Positions 25,371 to 35,013 of a stretch of 64,000 nt of DNA are shown here, piece by piece; positions within the stretch are counted from its first letter, which is position 1; every line of letters starts with the position of its first letter. The translations under genes and the position numbers were made by a program. The stretch covers positions 124,001 to 188,000 of the forward strand of contig JAURMI010000022.1 of NCBI GenBank assembly GCA_030830785.1. Direction: 5' to 3'. This DNA is from Crocinitomicaceae bacterium (GTDB lineage: Bacteria > Bacteroidota > Bacteroidia > Flavobacteriales_D > Crocinitomicaceae). The notes beneath the pieces are model-generated. The model did not search any database. It had not been told where the DNA came from and saw only the letters and a list, made by a program, of their open reading frames with translations.

Positions 25371-28307
25371 CAACCTGACATCTTCACAAAAAGCCAATTT
25401 TTCTAAAGTGTTCACCTCTAAGGTATAGTAAGAGAACTCTTCGGTAATGCTGCCCGTAATTCGATAAATTCCCCTGCCGTAAAATGGATAGCGCGCCACC
25501 ACTTGAGGAAAATGCACTGTATCTAAGAGCTCACCTTCAGGATCGAGGAAGGTGCCAAATGACATGATATCTCCTTTGCTTGTTTTTGTGTTTTTTATGC
25601 TTACTAAATATCCAAAAGTAAGGATCTCCCTGCCCTTGTATTGATCGAAATCTTTCACCACAATGAATTGATGTGGTAAAGGATCGCGCAACAGTGAAAA
25701 TGGATCACAAAGCGGAAAGCCCAAGAGTTCAAATTGCTCAAAGGTGATTTCTAAAGGGTGTTCCTCGAGCTTTGGAAGCGCTTGTTTTCTTTGCTTGACT
25801 TCGAAAAGTTCATTTTTTGACGTGCTATAAAGGCGTTTATTATTAAAAAAATGTGCTTCCCAGAGAAGCGCTTTTTTGGGCTGTTCAAAAGATCGCAATG
25901 CATCTACACGAATTAAAATACTGAGTTGTTCAAGTGGAATTGCAACTCTTTTTAATAGGTTTTCTAAATTTTCGAACAATCCATTTTGATGGCGTTCCAT
26001 GCAAATTTTTTGAATTAAACGCATTTCTAAACCGGCCACTAAGTTGAACCCAAGAATAAGGCGCCTCTCTTTTAAAACACAGTCATATGAGCCTTCATTG
26101 ATACAAGGCGCTTGTATCTGCGCGCCAAAACGGCGGGCTTCGTGCACATATATTTCTGTTCTATAGTAACCACCAAAGTTATTGATGCAAGCGGTCAGAT
26201 ATTCCAGCGTAAAATGTGCCTTTAGGTACAAACTCTGATAACTCTCTACAGCATAAGATGCCGAATGTCCTTTTGAAAAAGCATAGCCTGCAAAACTTTC
26301 AATCTGCTTCCAAATACTTATTGTAAAATCATTATCGTATCCCCTTTTTTGACAAGAGGCCATAAATCTTTCTTGAACACTTAAGAATTCAGCTCTAGAT
26401 CTAAATTTTCCAGACATGCCCCTGCGCAACACATCTGCTTCAGCCAAGCTAAGACCCGCTAGATAATGCGCTACTTTAATTACGTCTTCTTGGTAGACCA
26501 TTACGCCATAGGTGTCGGGCATAAGTGCCAAAAGTAAGGGATGAATATCTTTTCGCCGCTGACTATCTCTATGCCGTAAGATGTACTCTCTCATCATGCC
26601 AGACTGAGAAACACCGGGTCTAATGATAGAGCTTGCAGCTACCAATCCAAGATAGTTATCTACTTTTAGTTTAATTAAGAGCATTCGCATTGCTGGAGAC
26701 TCTACATAAAAGCAACCCAAAGCCAAGCCTCTTTTTAGAAAATTAGCAATTTTTTTATCTCGCTTCAAAGCATTGATATTGTGTATATCTTCTATTTTAT
26801 GGCTAGGGTTGTTTTGGCAAATAATTTGAAGCGCCTCGGCAATTTTTCCTAAACCGCGCTGGCTGAGCACATCAAATTTATAAAGGCCAACATCTTCTGC
26901 TTCTAGCATAGAAAATTGCGTACACAGGTAACCTTTTGGAGGTAAAAAACATGCAGAAAAAGAAGCGATGGGTTTGTGACTAATTACAATACCACCCGAA
27001 TGAACACTTAAATGGGATGGCAGGCCCTCAATGTATTTGGAGTAACGCAATACAAGTTCTTTGAGTGTTGAGAATTCAGCCAAACTCCCCTTCCCCCTGC
27101 TCATCACTTTGTTGATGCCAGCAGGCAAGCCAAAAACCTTGCAAAGCTCATGGATACACGCACGGTATTGAAAAGTGCTGTAGGTACAAAGCCAAGCTGC
27201 ATTCGGGTAGCGCTCAAAGATATAACGCACTACATCGTCGCGGTCTTTCCAAGAAAAGTCTATATCAAAGTCTGGAGGGTTTTTGCGGTAGAGATTGATA
27301 AAACGCTCAAAATAGAGATCAAGTTCGAGTGGGTCTACGTCGGTGATGCGCAAAAGGTAGGCAACAATACTATTGGCACCACTACCACGCCCAACATAAA
27401 AATACCCTTTCGAGCGCGCATATGAAGTAAAATCATAAGTAATTAGAAAATAGGATAAGTAGTTTTTCTGGGCAATCACTTCTACCTCCATTTCGATGCG
27501 CTCAATAATTTGATCAGTAATGGTTTGGTAGCGATAGCTCAAACCTTCGGCACAGAGCTCTTTGAGTTTTTGGAGGTCTGCACGTTTAGAACCATAGATG
27601 TGTTCGGGTTGTTGTGGTAAAGCTTCCTGACCAAAATCAAAATGAATTTTGCACGAAGCGAGCAGACGCGTAGTGTTTTTAAGTAACTCAGGTGCTGCAA
27701 CAAAGGCTTGCTCACATTGCGCCGTAGTCATGAATTTTTCAGTAGGTAGTGCTTGTTCTTCTTTTGGTAATTTTGAAAGTAAACAGTTATTGGTAATTGC
27801 GCGCAATAAACGGTGCGTATTGTAATCTCTTTTATGCCGAAAAGTCATGGGAACATCGGCAATGTATTTCTTTTTTTCAAATGTAAGCTGCTGGCGTTGC
27901 CATTGCCATATTTGCGAGGTCTGTACTGCAATATACTCGTTTTGTCTAAGGCTCTTAGGTTGCTGGTCAAAAGCATACCAAACCATACAGTTTGGTAAGC
28001 GTGGTAACGGTAAATCAAATGGTTTTGCGCTGAGCAGGTGGCTACTCAAAAAAGTATTTAGCGCTTGAAAACCATTGTTATTACAAGCGATGATGGTGGC
28101 AAGATGCTGAAAGCCATTGCGCAACTCAAGGCCCAATATCGGACGCAAGCCTCGGGTTTGTGCTGCCCTAACAAAAGCCAATCCGGATCCCGTATGGTTG
28201 ATGTCAGTGAGCAAAAGTTGCTGATGGCCATTTTCAATGGCCCAATCTACCAATTCTTCTGGCTTGAGAATCCCGTAGCCCAAACTAAAACAAGAATGCA
28301 CGCGCAT
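25362..28307 (-). CDS. DnaE-type DNA polymerase III alpha subunit, short form with degenerate PHP site
   Basis: The 981-residue protein has the C-family order: PHP domain (1-~210), palm with GRGSGANS (307-314) and the catalytic PDFDID (345-350) plus KFDVL, fingers and helix-hairpin-helix region, and a C-terminal OB fold (~895-970). It is shorter than replicative DnaE (~1160) and lacks the tau-binding tail. In the PHP domain the metal motif HxH is HSC (4-6) and TDH is TDI (34-36), so proofreading by that domain should be lost. Size and company with dinB (20 bases upstream) point to the error-prone DnaE2/ImuC group used in damage tolerance. imuA and imuB are not present. Confidence 0.88.
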   Translation of the reverse strand: MRVHSCFSLGYGILKPEELVDWAIENGHQQLLLTDINHTGSGLAFVRAAQTRGLRPILGLELRNGFQHLATIIACNNNGFQALNTFLSSHLLSAKPFDLPLPRLPNCMVWYAFDQQPKSLRQNEYIAVQTSQIWQWQRQQLTFEKKKYIADVPMTFRHKRDYNTHRLLRAITNNCLLSKLPKEEQALPTEKFMTTAQCEQAFVAAPELLKNTTRLLASCKIHFDFGQEALPQQPEHIYGSKRADLQKLKELCAEGLSYRYQTITDQIIERIEMEVEVIAQKNYLSYFLITYDFTSYARSKGYFYVGRGSGANSIVAYLLRITDVDPLELDLYFERFINLYRKNPPDFDIDFSWKDRDDVVRYIFERYPNAAWLCTYSTFQYRACIHELCKVFGLPAGINKVMSRGKGSLAEFSTLKELVLRYSKYIEGLPSHLSVHSGGIVISHKPIASFSACFLPPKGYLCTQFSMLEAEDVGLYKFDVLSQRGLGKIAEALQIICQNNPSHKIEDIHNINALKRDKKIANFLKRGLALGCFYVESPAMRMLLIKLKVDNYLGLVAASSIIRPGVSQSGMMREYILRHRDSQRRKDIHPLLLALMPDTYGVMVYQEDVIKVAHYLAGLSLAEADVLRRGMSGKFRSRAEFLSVQERFMASCQKRGYDNDFTISIWKQIESFAGYAFSKGHSASYAVESYQSLYLKAHFTLEYLTACINNFGGYYRTEIYVHEARRFGAQIQAPCINEGSYDCVLKERRLILGFNLVAGLEMRLIQKICMERHQNGLFENLENLLKRVAIPLEQLSILIRVDALRSFEQPKKALLWEAHFFNNKRLYSTSKNELFEVKQRKQALPKLEEHPLEITFEQFELLGFPLCDPFSLLRDPLPHQFIVVKDFDQYKGREILTFGYLVSIKNTKTSKGDIMSFGTFLDPEGELLDTVHFPQVVARYPFYGRGIYRITGSITEEFSYYTLEVNTLEKLAFCEDVRLSN

Positions 28308-28327
28308 TGGTCATTGCGATTTAAAAG

Positions 28328-29545
28328 TTAAATACTTCGGTTTGCCAATAAAATAGGTGGTTCGCCATCAAAAGGATTATAGTGACCAATGCTACGCGCC
28401 TCAAGACCTGCTGCGCGCAATATGGCGCGATCACCGTAGCGTTCTCGAATCCGATCTAGTGCTTTGTATAGTGCTGGATAAGCAAAATCTTGATCAAATA
28501 ACTTTAATTGATGCGCCCCTCCTACTAAGGAACTAAAGCGCACCCCTATGAGGCGAACCAATACGCGGCGCTGGTAAAGCCGCTCAAAGAGATCTTGAGC
28601 CAAGGGCAAAAGTTCATGATCGGCAGAGGTATAGGCAATTTGCTGCTGTAGTGTTTGGGTCTGAAAATCGGCGTAGCGAATTTTGACTGTAACTGTACCG
28701 GTAAGTTTTCCTGCTCTACGCAGTTGAAATGCCAAATTTTCTGCCATAGCAGCCAAGATGCCCCTTAGCTTAGCTATATCGGTAGTATCTTGATGGAAAG
28801 TGCGCTCGTTAGAAATGGATTTACGCTCGTTGTAGGGTTCTACAGGGCTAGTGTCTAGACCTTGAGCTTTAGACCAAATATGTCTTCCATTTTCACCGAG
28901 TGCCTGCTCTACAAGTTCTAGCGGCAACTTTTGCAATGTGCCTATTTTTTTAACACCTAAACCGCAAAGTGTTTGATATGTCTTGGGGCCAACCATTGGT
29001 ATTTTTTGCACAGAGAGGGGTGCTAAAAACGCTTTTTCAGTACCGTAGTTAACATGAAGTTGATTATTGGGCTTGGCCTCGCCCGTAGCTACTTTTGAGA
29101 CAGTTTTGTTCTCAGATAGACCAAAAGAAATAGGAAGGCCAGTTTCTTTTATAATGCGCATCCGTAACTCTGAAGCATAGGCCCAGATACCAAAAAAGCG
29201 ATCCATACCCGTAAAGTCAATATAGAATTCATCTATAGACATTTTTTCATAGACAGGAGAAGCCTCTTTGACAATTTCGGTTACCATTCTAGAAAACTTG
29301 CTATAGGTTTGCGTGTTACCTTTGATGCAAATGGCTTCTGGGCAGCGCTCCTTGGCCATTTTCATAGACATGCCAGAACGCACACCAAAATAGCGCGCTT
29401 CATAACTACAAGAAGCCACTACACCCCTTTCACTAGTGCCGCCAATCAGTATGGGTTTTTGATTGAGACGGCTATCTAAAAGACGTTCACAAGAAACAAA
29501 AAAAGTATCGAGGTCCATATGAACAATCGAACGACGCGTAGCCAT
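28328..29545 (-). CDS. dinB: DNA polymerase IV (Y family)
   Basis: The 405-residue translesion polymerase begins with IVHMDLDTFFVSCE (metal residues D11 and D13 region), has the second catalytic pair in MSIDEFYIDFTG, the helix-hairpin-helix region VGPKTYQTLCGLGVKKIGTL and the little-finger domain after ~245. It is full length. The first gene of a two-gene operon with the DnaE-like polymerase, it probably forms a mutagenic repair cassette. The end contains no obvious beta-clamp motif that I can be sure of. A perfect inverted repeat lies 56 bases upstream. Confidence 0.95.
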   Translation of the reverse strand: MATRRSIVHMDLDTFFVSCERLLDSRLNQKPILIGGTSERGVVASCSYEARYFGVRSGMSMKMAKERCPEAICIKGNTQTYSKFSRMVTEIVKEASPVYEKMSIDEFYIDFTGMDRFFGIWAYASELRMRIIKETGLPISFGLSENKTVSKVATGEAKPNNQLHVNYGTEKAFLAPLSVQKIPMVGPKTYQTLCGLGVKKIGTLQKLPLELVEQALGENGRHIWSKAQGLDTSPVEPYNERKSISNERTFHQDTTDIAKLRGILAAMAENLAFQLRRAGKLTGTVTVKIRYADFQTQTLQQQIAYTSADHELLPLAQDLFERLYQRRVLVRLIGVRFSSLVGGAHQLKLFDQDFAYPALYKALDRIRERYGDRAILRAAGLEARSIGHYNPFDGEPPILLANRSI

Positions 29546-29600
29546 AGGTACAGTCAGTTTAAAAATAAAACAATAAAGCTCGATTGGTTGGTATGGTAAA

Positions 29601-29626
29601 ATTACATATAATGATTAATATGTAAT
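29601..29626. promoter_or_regulatory. Perfect 9-8-9 inverted repeat (candidate operator) between dinB and lemA
   Basis: ATTACATAT (29601-29609) and ATATGTAAT (29618-29626) are exact reverse complements separated by AATGATTA. The repeat lies 56-81 bases before dinB and 135 bases before lemA, in a 215-base divergent gap that holds nothing else I can read. The size suits a dimeric repressor; whether it controls the polymerase operon is inference. Confidence 0.5.
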
Positions 29627-29760
29627 CAATAAAAAGATTAAAATATAAACATAAAGTTATCAACAAACAAAAATGATGCAATTACCTGTCTGCCAATATG
29701 ACATTTTTGTAAATTGGAACACAATTTGATACTTCATAAAAAACTAAAAATTAAATAAAC

Positions 29761-30324
29761 ATGAAACCAATCTATATTGTATTGTCTGCCATAGCTGCAA
29801 TAATTCTCTTTGTATTCCTTGGCTATTACAACATGTATAATAAAGCAGTTAATTTACAAGAAGGGCTAGACGAAAAATTCGCCAATGTTCAAGCTGCATA
29901 TCAACGCCGCGCAGACCTTATCCCTAACCTTTTAGAAACAGTTAAGGCAGCTGCTAAAAATGAAAAAGATATACTAATGCAAGTCACACAAGCACGTGCC
30001 GGAATTGTAGAGGCCAAAACACCACAAGATCTCGAACTAATGGGGCGCAAAATAAACACGGCCATTAATTTGGCCTACGAGGCTTACCCACAAATTCGAT
30101 CAACGCAGAATTTTAGTGAGTTTCAAAGCCAACTTGAAGGTACAGAAAACCGCATCAATTATAGCCGAGACAACTATAATAGCGCTGTTAAATCATACAA
30201 CGCGCACATAAGAGGATTTTTTGCGCGTTTTTTCTTGGATAAAGAAGAATTTCCAAGAAAAGAAGGATTTAAGGCTTCCAAAGGCGCTGATGAAGTTCCA
30301 AAAGTAGATTTTAATGCTCAATAA
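29761..30324 (+). CDS. LemA-family membrane protein
   Basis: The 187-residue protein has one N-terminal membrane helix (~5-24), then a long helical domain with the LemA signature YNKAVNLQEGLDEKFANV and RRADLIPNLLETVK. LemA proteins sit in the inner membrane with the helical domain outside the cytoplasm; function is poorly known. It is followed, with an 11-base overlap, by two TPM-domain proteins, a common trio in Bacteroidota that may tie membrane stress or protein quality control together. Confidence 0.93.
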   Translation: MKPIYIVLSAIAAIILFVFLGYYNMYNKAVNLQEGLDEKFANVQAAYQRRADLIPNLLETVKAAAKNEKDILMQVTQARAGIVEAKTPQDLELMGRKINTAINLAYEAYPQIRSTQNFSEFQSQLEGTENRINYSRDNYNSAVKSYNAHIRGFFARFFLDKEEFPRKEGFKASKGADEVPKVDFNAQ

Positions 30325-30733
30325 ATCAGACCAAGAGCAGGTATTAAGTTGTATTGCAGCTGCAGAAAAGCTAACGAGCGGTGAGCTGCGCGTACACCTA
30401 GAAGCTCAATGTAAAAAAGAGCCAATGTTGCGTGCCATTGAAGTATTCAATCAATTGGGTATGCAAAAAACTGTTCAGCGAAACGGTGTGCTAATTTATC
30501 TTGCCTACCAAGATCGGCAATTTGCCATCGTAGGCGACACAGGCATCAACCAAAGAGTGGCAAACGATTTTTGGGATAAGGTCAGAGATGTTATGGTTAT
30601 GCATTTTCAAAAAAGCCAAATAACCGAAGGTTTATGCGCTGGTTTAAAACTAGCAGGAGAAAAGCTTGCCCATTATTTTCCTGTTCTAGAAAATGATCAA
30701 AATGAACTGCCGGATCAAATCAGTTTTGGATGA
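30314..30733 (+). CDS. TPM-domain protein without a membrane anchor
   Basis: The 139 residues are a single TPM (TLP18.3/Psb32/MOLO-1) domain: TSGELRVHLEA, RNGVLIYLAYQDRQFAIVGDTGIN and a helical end. There is no signal peptide or membrane segment in this reading, so it may be cytoplasmic, or an unseen partner exports it. It overlaps lemA by 11 bases and the next gene by 4, so the three are one unit. Confidence 0.88.
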   Translation: MLNKSDQEQVLSCIAAAEKLTSGELRVHLEAQCKKEPMLRAIEVFNQLGMQKTVQRNGVLIYLAYQDRQFAIVGDTGINQRVANDFWDKVRDVMVMHFQKSQITEGLCAGLKLAGEKLAHYFPVLENDQNELPDQISFG

Positions 30734-31494
30734 AAAAATTTTATCTACTAGGCTTTTTTTTAATTTTTGGGGCGCTACAACTACTAGCTCAATACCCTCA
30801 ACCTCTCTCCCCTCCACGATTTTTAAATAACTATTCAAAGCTCACTTTAATGAGCGCGCCACTTATGGATCAAATCGAGCAAAGACTCGATCAATTTGAG
30901 AAAGAAACAAGTAATGAAATAACGATTGTCATAATCGATGACATCAATAAAGATGAAGCGTGGCATTATGCTACTCAAATTGCCGATAATTGGGGCGTTG
31001 GCAAAAAGGATAAAGCTAATGGCTTAGTTTTTTTAATAAAACCTACACAAGAAAATGGGGGTCGTCAAGTTTATTTAGCGGTAGGAAAAGGCCTTGAGGG
31101 TGTTATCACAGATTTAGTTTGTCACGATATAGTTCAAAATGAAATATTACCTCAATTTAAAAATGGTAATTACGCCGACGGCATCAATGGGGCCTTAGAC
31201 GTACTGTTTGGACTAGCAAAGGGCGAAATTAATGAACAAAGTTACAGAGATAGCCATAAGCAAAAGCAACTATTTGTAGGCATCCTTGCACTTTTGGTCA
31301 TTCTTATAATACTGTATTTATTGATTAGAAAAGGTGGTGGTGGCACTACCTTTGGTGGAAGAACAGGAGGCCCAGGCATATTTTTTCTGGGGGGTTTTGG
31401 CCAATCATCAACAGGAGGCTTCGGAGGTTCTGGAGGCTTCGGAGGATTTGGAGGAGGAAGTTTTGGAGGAGGTGGCGCCGGAGGTAGTTGGTAA
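30730..31494 (+). CDS. TPM-domain membrane protein with a glycine-rich tail (YgcG-like)
   Basis: The 254-residue protein has a signal peptide (~1-20), a TPM domain (~30-165; EITIVIIDDINKDEAWHYA and AVGKGLEGVITD), a membrane helix (~177-195) and a tail of about 55 residues made almost only of Gly, Phe and Ser (for example GGFGGSGGFGGFGGGSFGGG). The tail would be cytoplasmic and disordered. This is the standard form of the family. It closes the LemA-TPM-TPM operon. Confidence 0.92.
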   Translation: MKKFYLLGFFLIFGALQLLAQYPQPLSPPRFLNNYSKLTLMSAPLMDQIEQRLDQFEKETSNEITIVIIDDINKDEAWHYATQIADNWGVGKKDKANGLVFLIKPTQENGGRQVYLAVGKGLEGVITDLVCHDIVQNEILPQFKNGNYADGINGALDVLFGLAKGEINEQSYRDSHKQKQLFVGILALLVILIILYLLIRKGGGGTTFGGRTGGPGIFFLGGFGQSSTGGFGGSGGFGGFGGGSFGGGGAGGSW

Positions 31495-31534
31495 ATGTTA
31501 ATTTTATCAGCATTAAATTTCATTAACTATACAC

Positions 31535-32488
31535 ATGAAAAATTCTATTCTTATTTTATCTTTTTTCGTTGCGATTTTTGTTTCTGAAATACGAGGGCAA
31601 CAGCTTCAAAAGGTTGCATTTTATAATGTCGAAAATTTCTTCGATACCATTGATGGCCCAAATGACGATAGTGAATTTCTGCCGAATGCTGAAAAAAAAT
31701 GGGATTCTGAAAAATATTCAAAAAAAATTGATCATATACGTGAGGTCATGGCTACATTACAAATGCCTATGATTATAGGTTTTTGTGAAATTGAGAACAA
31801 AACAGTATTGCAAGATTTAATAGGACAAGATAAACGCTATGCTATAGTTCACTACGAAAGCCCAGATGCAAGAGGTATTGATGTAGGTGCGATTTACAGA
31901 AAAGATGTGCTTAAATTGAAGTCTTCTGGTTTTATTCGTTTTGTTTTGCCAAATGATAGTGTACCCACTTCACGAGATATTTTATGGGCAAAATTCTCTT
32001 ATAAAAAAGATAACCTTTATGTTTTAGTTAATCATTGGCCAAGCCGCCGAGGCGGCGAAGAACAAAGCGCACCTAAACGATACCAAGCTGCCTTACAGGC
32101 AAAGCAATTCATTGATTCAATTCAGAGCTCCGAGCCCAAGGCTAAAATAATTTTTATGGGTGACTTGAATGATTATCCCTTGGATGCCGCACCCCAATTA
32201 ATCGCTTCATCCTTGAAGCCTCAGATCGATAAACAAAGTAATGCATTTGGAGGGAGTTATAATTATAAAAGCCAATGGGATGTTTTAGATCACATTATGG
32301 TTTCAAAAAATTGTTTTCAAGGCAAATTTCAAGTAATGGAAAATAGTGGCAATATTCTCTCAGAAAATTTTTTACTAACCGAATACAAAGGACAAATTGT
32401 ACCTAAAAGAACTTATGGTGGTAATACATACCTAGATGGGTACTCCGATCATTTACCTGTATCGATAGATGTAATTTTACACCCTTAG
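31535..32488 (+). CDS. Secreted EEP-family nuclease/phosphatase
   Basis: The 317 residues begin with a signal peptide (ending near IRGQ) and carry EEP motifs: AFYNVENFFDT, GFCEIEN with the metal glutamate, VNHWPSRRGGEE, FMGDLNDYP and the final GYSDHLPV. The NVENLFD-like start is typical of Bacteroidota extracellular nuclease or inositol-phosphatase-like members. It is distinct from the EEP protein at 13476. Its end overlaps the convergent next gene by 4 bases. Confidence 0.9.
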   Translation: MKNSILILSFFVAIFVSEIRGQQLQKVAFYNVENFFDTIDGPNDDSEFLPNAEKKWDSEKYSKKIDHIREVMATLQMPMIIGFCEIENKTVLQDLIGQDKRYAIVHYESPDARGIDVGAIYRKDVLKLKSSGFIRFVLPNDSVPTSRDILWAKFSYKKDNLYVLVNHWPSRRGGEEQSAPKRYQAALQAKQFIDSIQSSEPKAKIIFMGDLNDYPLDAAPQLIASSLKPQIDKQSNAFGGSYNYKSQWDVLDHIMVSKNCFQGKFQVMENSGNILSENFLLTEYKGQIVPKRTYGGNTYLDGYSDHLPVSIDVILHP

Positions 32489-33816
32489 GGAGCCTGGGCA
32501 GGTAGTTTTTGTTTGTAGAGAAATCTTTTCTGTGTCGATTCAAATGGTCTATAAACAAAATAGATGTCATTGTTGTGAATTCTTACCTTGTCCACATATC
32601 TGTAAGCCAATTTTACTTTGCTTTGAATTTGACCGTTGGATAAATTTATTCGTGCAACATAACTATAACCGTCTTGTTCAAAAAGTGCATAAACAAAACC
32701 TGTAATGCGATCTTGCTGAAGATTTTTTTGAAACCCACTTTGCTTGGCATGATAGTGATGGTAAATTGGAATTGATTTGATCAATTTACCTTCAATAGAA
32801 TACACGCGCAGCATGTCCTTAGGATAATCAAAAATATAAATTGAATCATTTTTTAAAAAAAGTGGCGCATACACCGGTTCATAATAAATCGAATTGGTAA
32901 AATAATTGGCGCCAACATAAATCTCAGCATCTATGCCCGTCTGGTTTTCTAAATTTTTTGCCCAAAGTTTTGTACGCACATCGACCCATTTATATTCCGA
33001 ACGATAAAGTTCCATCATTAAATCATCTTGAATGTGAAGTATCTCTTTATAGGTGGAATCTAATAAATCCAAGTAACCATATTCAAAGGCAGGATAAATA
33101 TCCATATAACTTGAATAAAACTGCCTAGTCAAACTGGTATCAACAATGGGTGCAATATATTTAAAGTAATAATCTTTGGGAATACTCCCCAAAATGATTG
33201 TAGAATCCTTGCGCTGCATACCATACATTTGATTATCAGTCTGAACATGCACATTGCCTCTGAAATCTCTTAAAAGTGCCTCAGCCCTGTGGGGTATTGC
33301 AGACTTAAATAAAATTGTATCATTCCAAATACATTGTAATTGAGCGTCCTTCTGTATGTTTTTCTCATAAGTAAGTAAGAACAATTCTCCATTGACCCCC
33401 ATTTCAAAATCACTCACACTATAACTTGACGATGCAAACACGGTATCTGGCCTGCTGGGTTTTATTAAAACATCTTTTATTTCTTGAACCCGAAGCGGCT
33501 TTAAAAAGAGATGCAAGATAGTTGTATCCTGATTTTTATCTAAAACAATGCTTTTAGACCCCCCAATATAAATGCTATGATCAAATTCAAGCAGAATAGT
33601 TTGTGAGTTCAGTCCGCTTAGTTTTATATTCACCTTGCCTTCCCTTGAAGAAGTTTCATTGAGTAAAATTTTTATCCCGTCAATAAAGTAAGTTGCTTGG
33701 CAACGCACATTGGGAATAGGCTCATTGGTCTTGGTGTCTTTAAATTCAATTTGCAACTGCTGTGCAGGGGCAGTATTCAAAAGAAGAAAAAAAATGACCA
33801 AAGAAGATAAACGCAT
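32485..33816 (-). CDS. Secreted protein of unknown function, beta-propeller-like
   Basis: The 443-residue protein has a signal peptide (MRLSSLVIFFLLLNTAPAQ) and an N-terminal carboxypeptidase-regulatory-like beta domain (~20-115, with IEFKDTKTNEPIPNV). The remainder shows repeated short beta segments such as NGELFLLTYEKN, DSIYIFDYPKDMLRVYSIEGK and GFVYALFEQDGYSYVARINL, as in six-bladed propellers. I assign no activity. It is monocistronic and convergent with the EEP gene. Confidence 0.65.
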   Translation of the reverse strand: MRLSSLVIFFLLLNTAPAQQLQIEFKDTKTNEPIPNVRCQATYFIDGIKILLNETSSREGKVNIKLSGLNSQTILLEFDHSIYIGGSKSIVLDKNQDTTILHLFLKPLRVQEIKDVLIKPSRPDTVFASSSYSVSDFEMGVNGELFLLTYEKNIQKDAQLQCIWNDTILFKSAIPHRAEALLRDFRGNVHVQTDNQMYGMQRKDSTIILGSIPKDYYFKYIAPIVDTSLTRQFYSSYMDIYPAFEYGYLDLLDSTYKEILHIQDDLMMELYRSEYKWVDVRTKLWAKNLENQTGIDAEIYVGANYFTNSIYYEPVYAPLFLKNDSIYIFDYPKDMLRVYSIEGKLIKSIPIYHHYHAKQSGFQKNLQQDRITGFVYALFEQDGYSYVARINLSNGQIQSKVKLAYRYVDKVRIHNNDIYFVYRPFESTQKRFLYKQKLPAQAP

Positions 33817-33852
33817 AAATCAAAGATGCGCAAGAAGTTGGATTTTCACAAA

Positions 33853-34926
33853 TTAACAGACTTTTTGAACCCAATTTTGAGCATCTTCAATTGATCCAAT
33901 TTTAATTCCCTCTAAATGATTTTTTAGTTTTAAGGAAAGGGTCCGAGATTCTAAAGATGGCAATTGAAATTGTTGGTCTTTAAAGCCAATGACAGATATA
34001 GGAGCTATAGTTGCTGCTGTCCCAGCACCAAATGCATCTTGTAGTGTTTGGTTTTTTGCCGCCTCAATTATTTCATCAACGGTAACTTGACGTTCTTCAA
34101 TTGGAACACCCCAAGATTTTGCCAAATCAAGAACGGTGCGTTTTGTTGTGCCGCGAAGAATAGTATCTGCCTCTTCAGATGGGGTTATTAGCTTATCATT
34201 AATCACGAAAAGGATATTCATTGTGCCAGATTCTTCGATATAAGAATGGGTTTTTGCATCGGTCCATACAAGTTGGTGATAACCCGCCTGCTGGGCTAAT
34301 TTAGCCGGGTATAAAGATGCGGCGTAATTTCCGGCCGCTTTAGCCCTACCAACACCACCGACAGCAGCTCTGGTATAGAATTCTTCTATCTTTACTTTAA
34401 CTGGCTCCGAATAATAAGCGCCAACCGGAGAACAAATGATGACAAATTTGTAGGTTTCCGAAGGCTTTATTCCGACAAATTCATCGGTAGCAAACATAAA
34501 AGGACGAATGTAAAGCGAATATCCTTGCTTATTAATTACCCAATCTGAATCTAAGCTAACCAATTGTCTTACTGCTTCCAAGAAAATTGTTTCTGGAATA
34601 GGTGGCATACACATGCGCGATGCAGATTCAATAAATCTTTGGGCATTTAATTCTGGACGAAATAAAATTACTTCCTTGCCTAAATTTCGATAAGCTTTCA
34701 TCCCCTCAAAAATAGATTGGCCGTAATGAATTGCTGACATTGCTGGATGCATTTGAATCGGACCAAAAGGTAGTATTTCTCCATGCTGCCAATTGCCATC
34801 AGCATATTCCATCACAAACATATGATCTGAAAAAACTTTACCAAATGGAAGGTTTTCCCAATCAATACCCTCTAACTTACTTTTAGTAGTTCGTGTCACA
34901 GGAAATTGGAGAGGAGATACGGACAT
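33853..34926 (-). CDS. ilvE: Branched-chain amino acid aminotransferase
   Basis: The start at 34926 (MSVSPLQFPVTRTTKSKLE) gives 357 residues, the normal length. A longer frame would cross the recQ start, so it is rejected. The PLP fold class IV pattern is clear: HYGQSIFEGMKAYR, the PLP lysine in GRAKAAGNYAASL, and EESGTMNILFVI. It transfers amino groups to and from leucine, isoleucine and valine in the cytoplasm. It is alone and divergent from recQ. Confidence 0.95.
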   Translation of the reverse strand: MSVSPLQFPVTRTTKSKLEGIDWENLPFGKVFSDHMFVMEYADGNWQHGEILPFGPIQMHPAMSAIHYGQSIFEGMKAYRNLGKEVILFRPELNAQRFIESASRMCMPPIPETIFLEAVRQLVSLDSDWVINKQGYSLYIRPFMFATDEFVGIKPSETYKFVIICSPVGAYYSEPVKVKIEEFYTRAAVGGVGRAKAAGNYAASLYPAKLAQQAGYHQLVWTDAKTHSYIEESGTMNILFVINDKLITPSEEADTILRGTTKRTVLDLAKSWGVPIEERQVTVDEIIEAAKNQTLQDAFGAGTAATIAPISVIGFKDQQFQLPSLESRTLSLKLKNHLEGIKIGSIEDAQNWVQKVC

Positions 34927-34979
34927 AAAAATATTTTTGCTCCGCGAATATACCACTTTATCATTGAGCGAACAACTTA

Positions 34980-35009
34980 TTGAGGTTATAAAAGCATTAC
35001 TTAAATTTG
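34980..35009 (+). promoter_or_regulatory. Complete Bacteroidota promoter of recQ, 4 bases before the ATG
   Basis: TTG (34980-34982), 19 bases, then TAAATTTG (35002-35009): an ideal -33/-7 pair. The ATG of recQ follows after only TTTT, so transcription should start at or next to the start codon, giving a leaderless mRNA. Confidence 0.7.
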
Positions 35010-35013
35010 TTTT

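Noticed and set aside
31242..31523. Proline-rich protein on the minus strand
   Set aside because: It is the antisense of the glycine-rich tail of the TPM protein; composition explains it.
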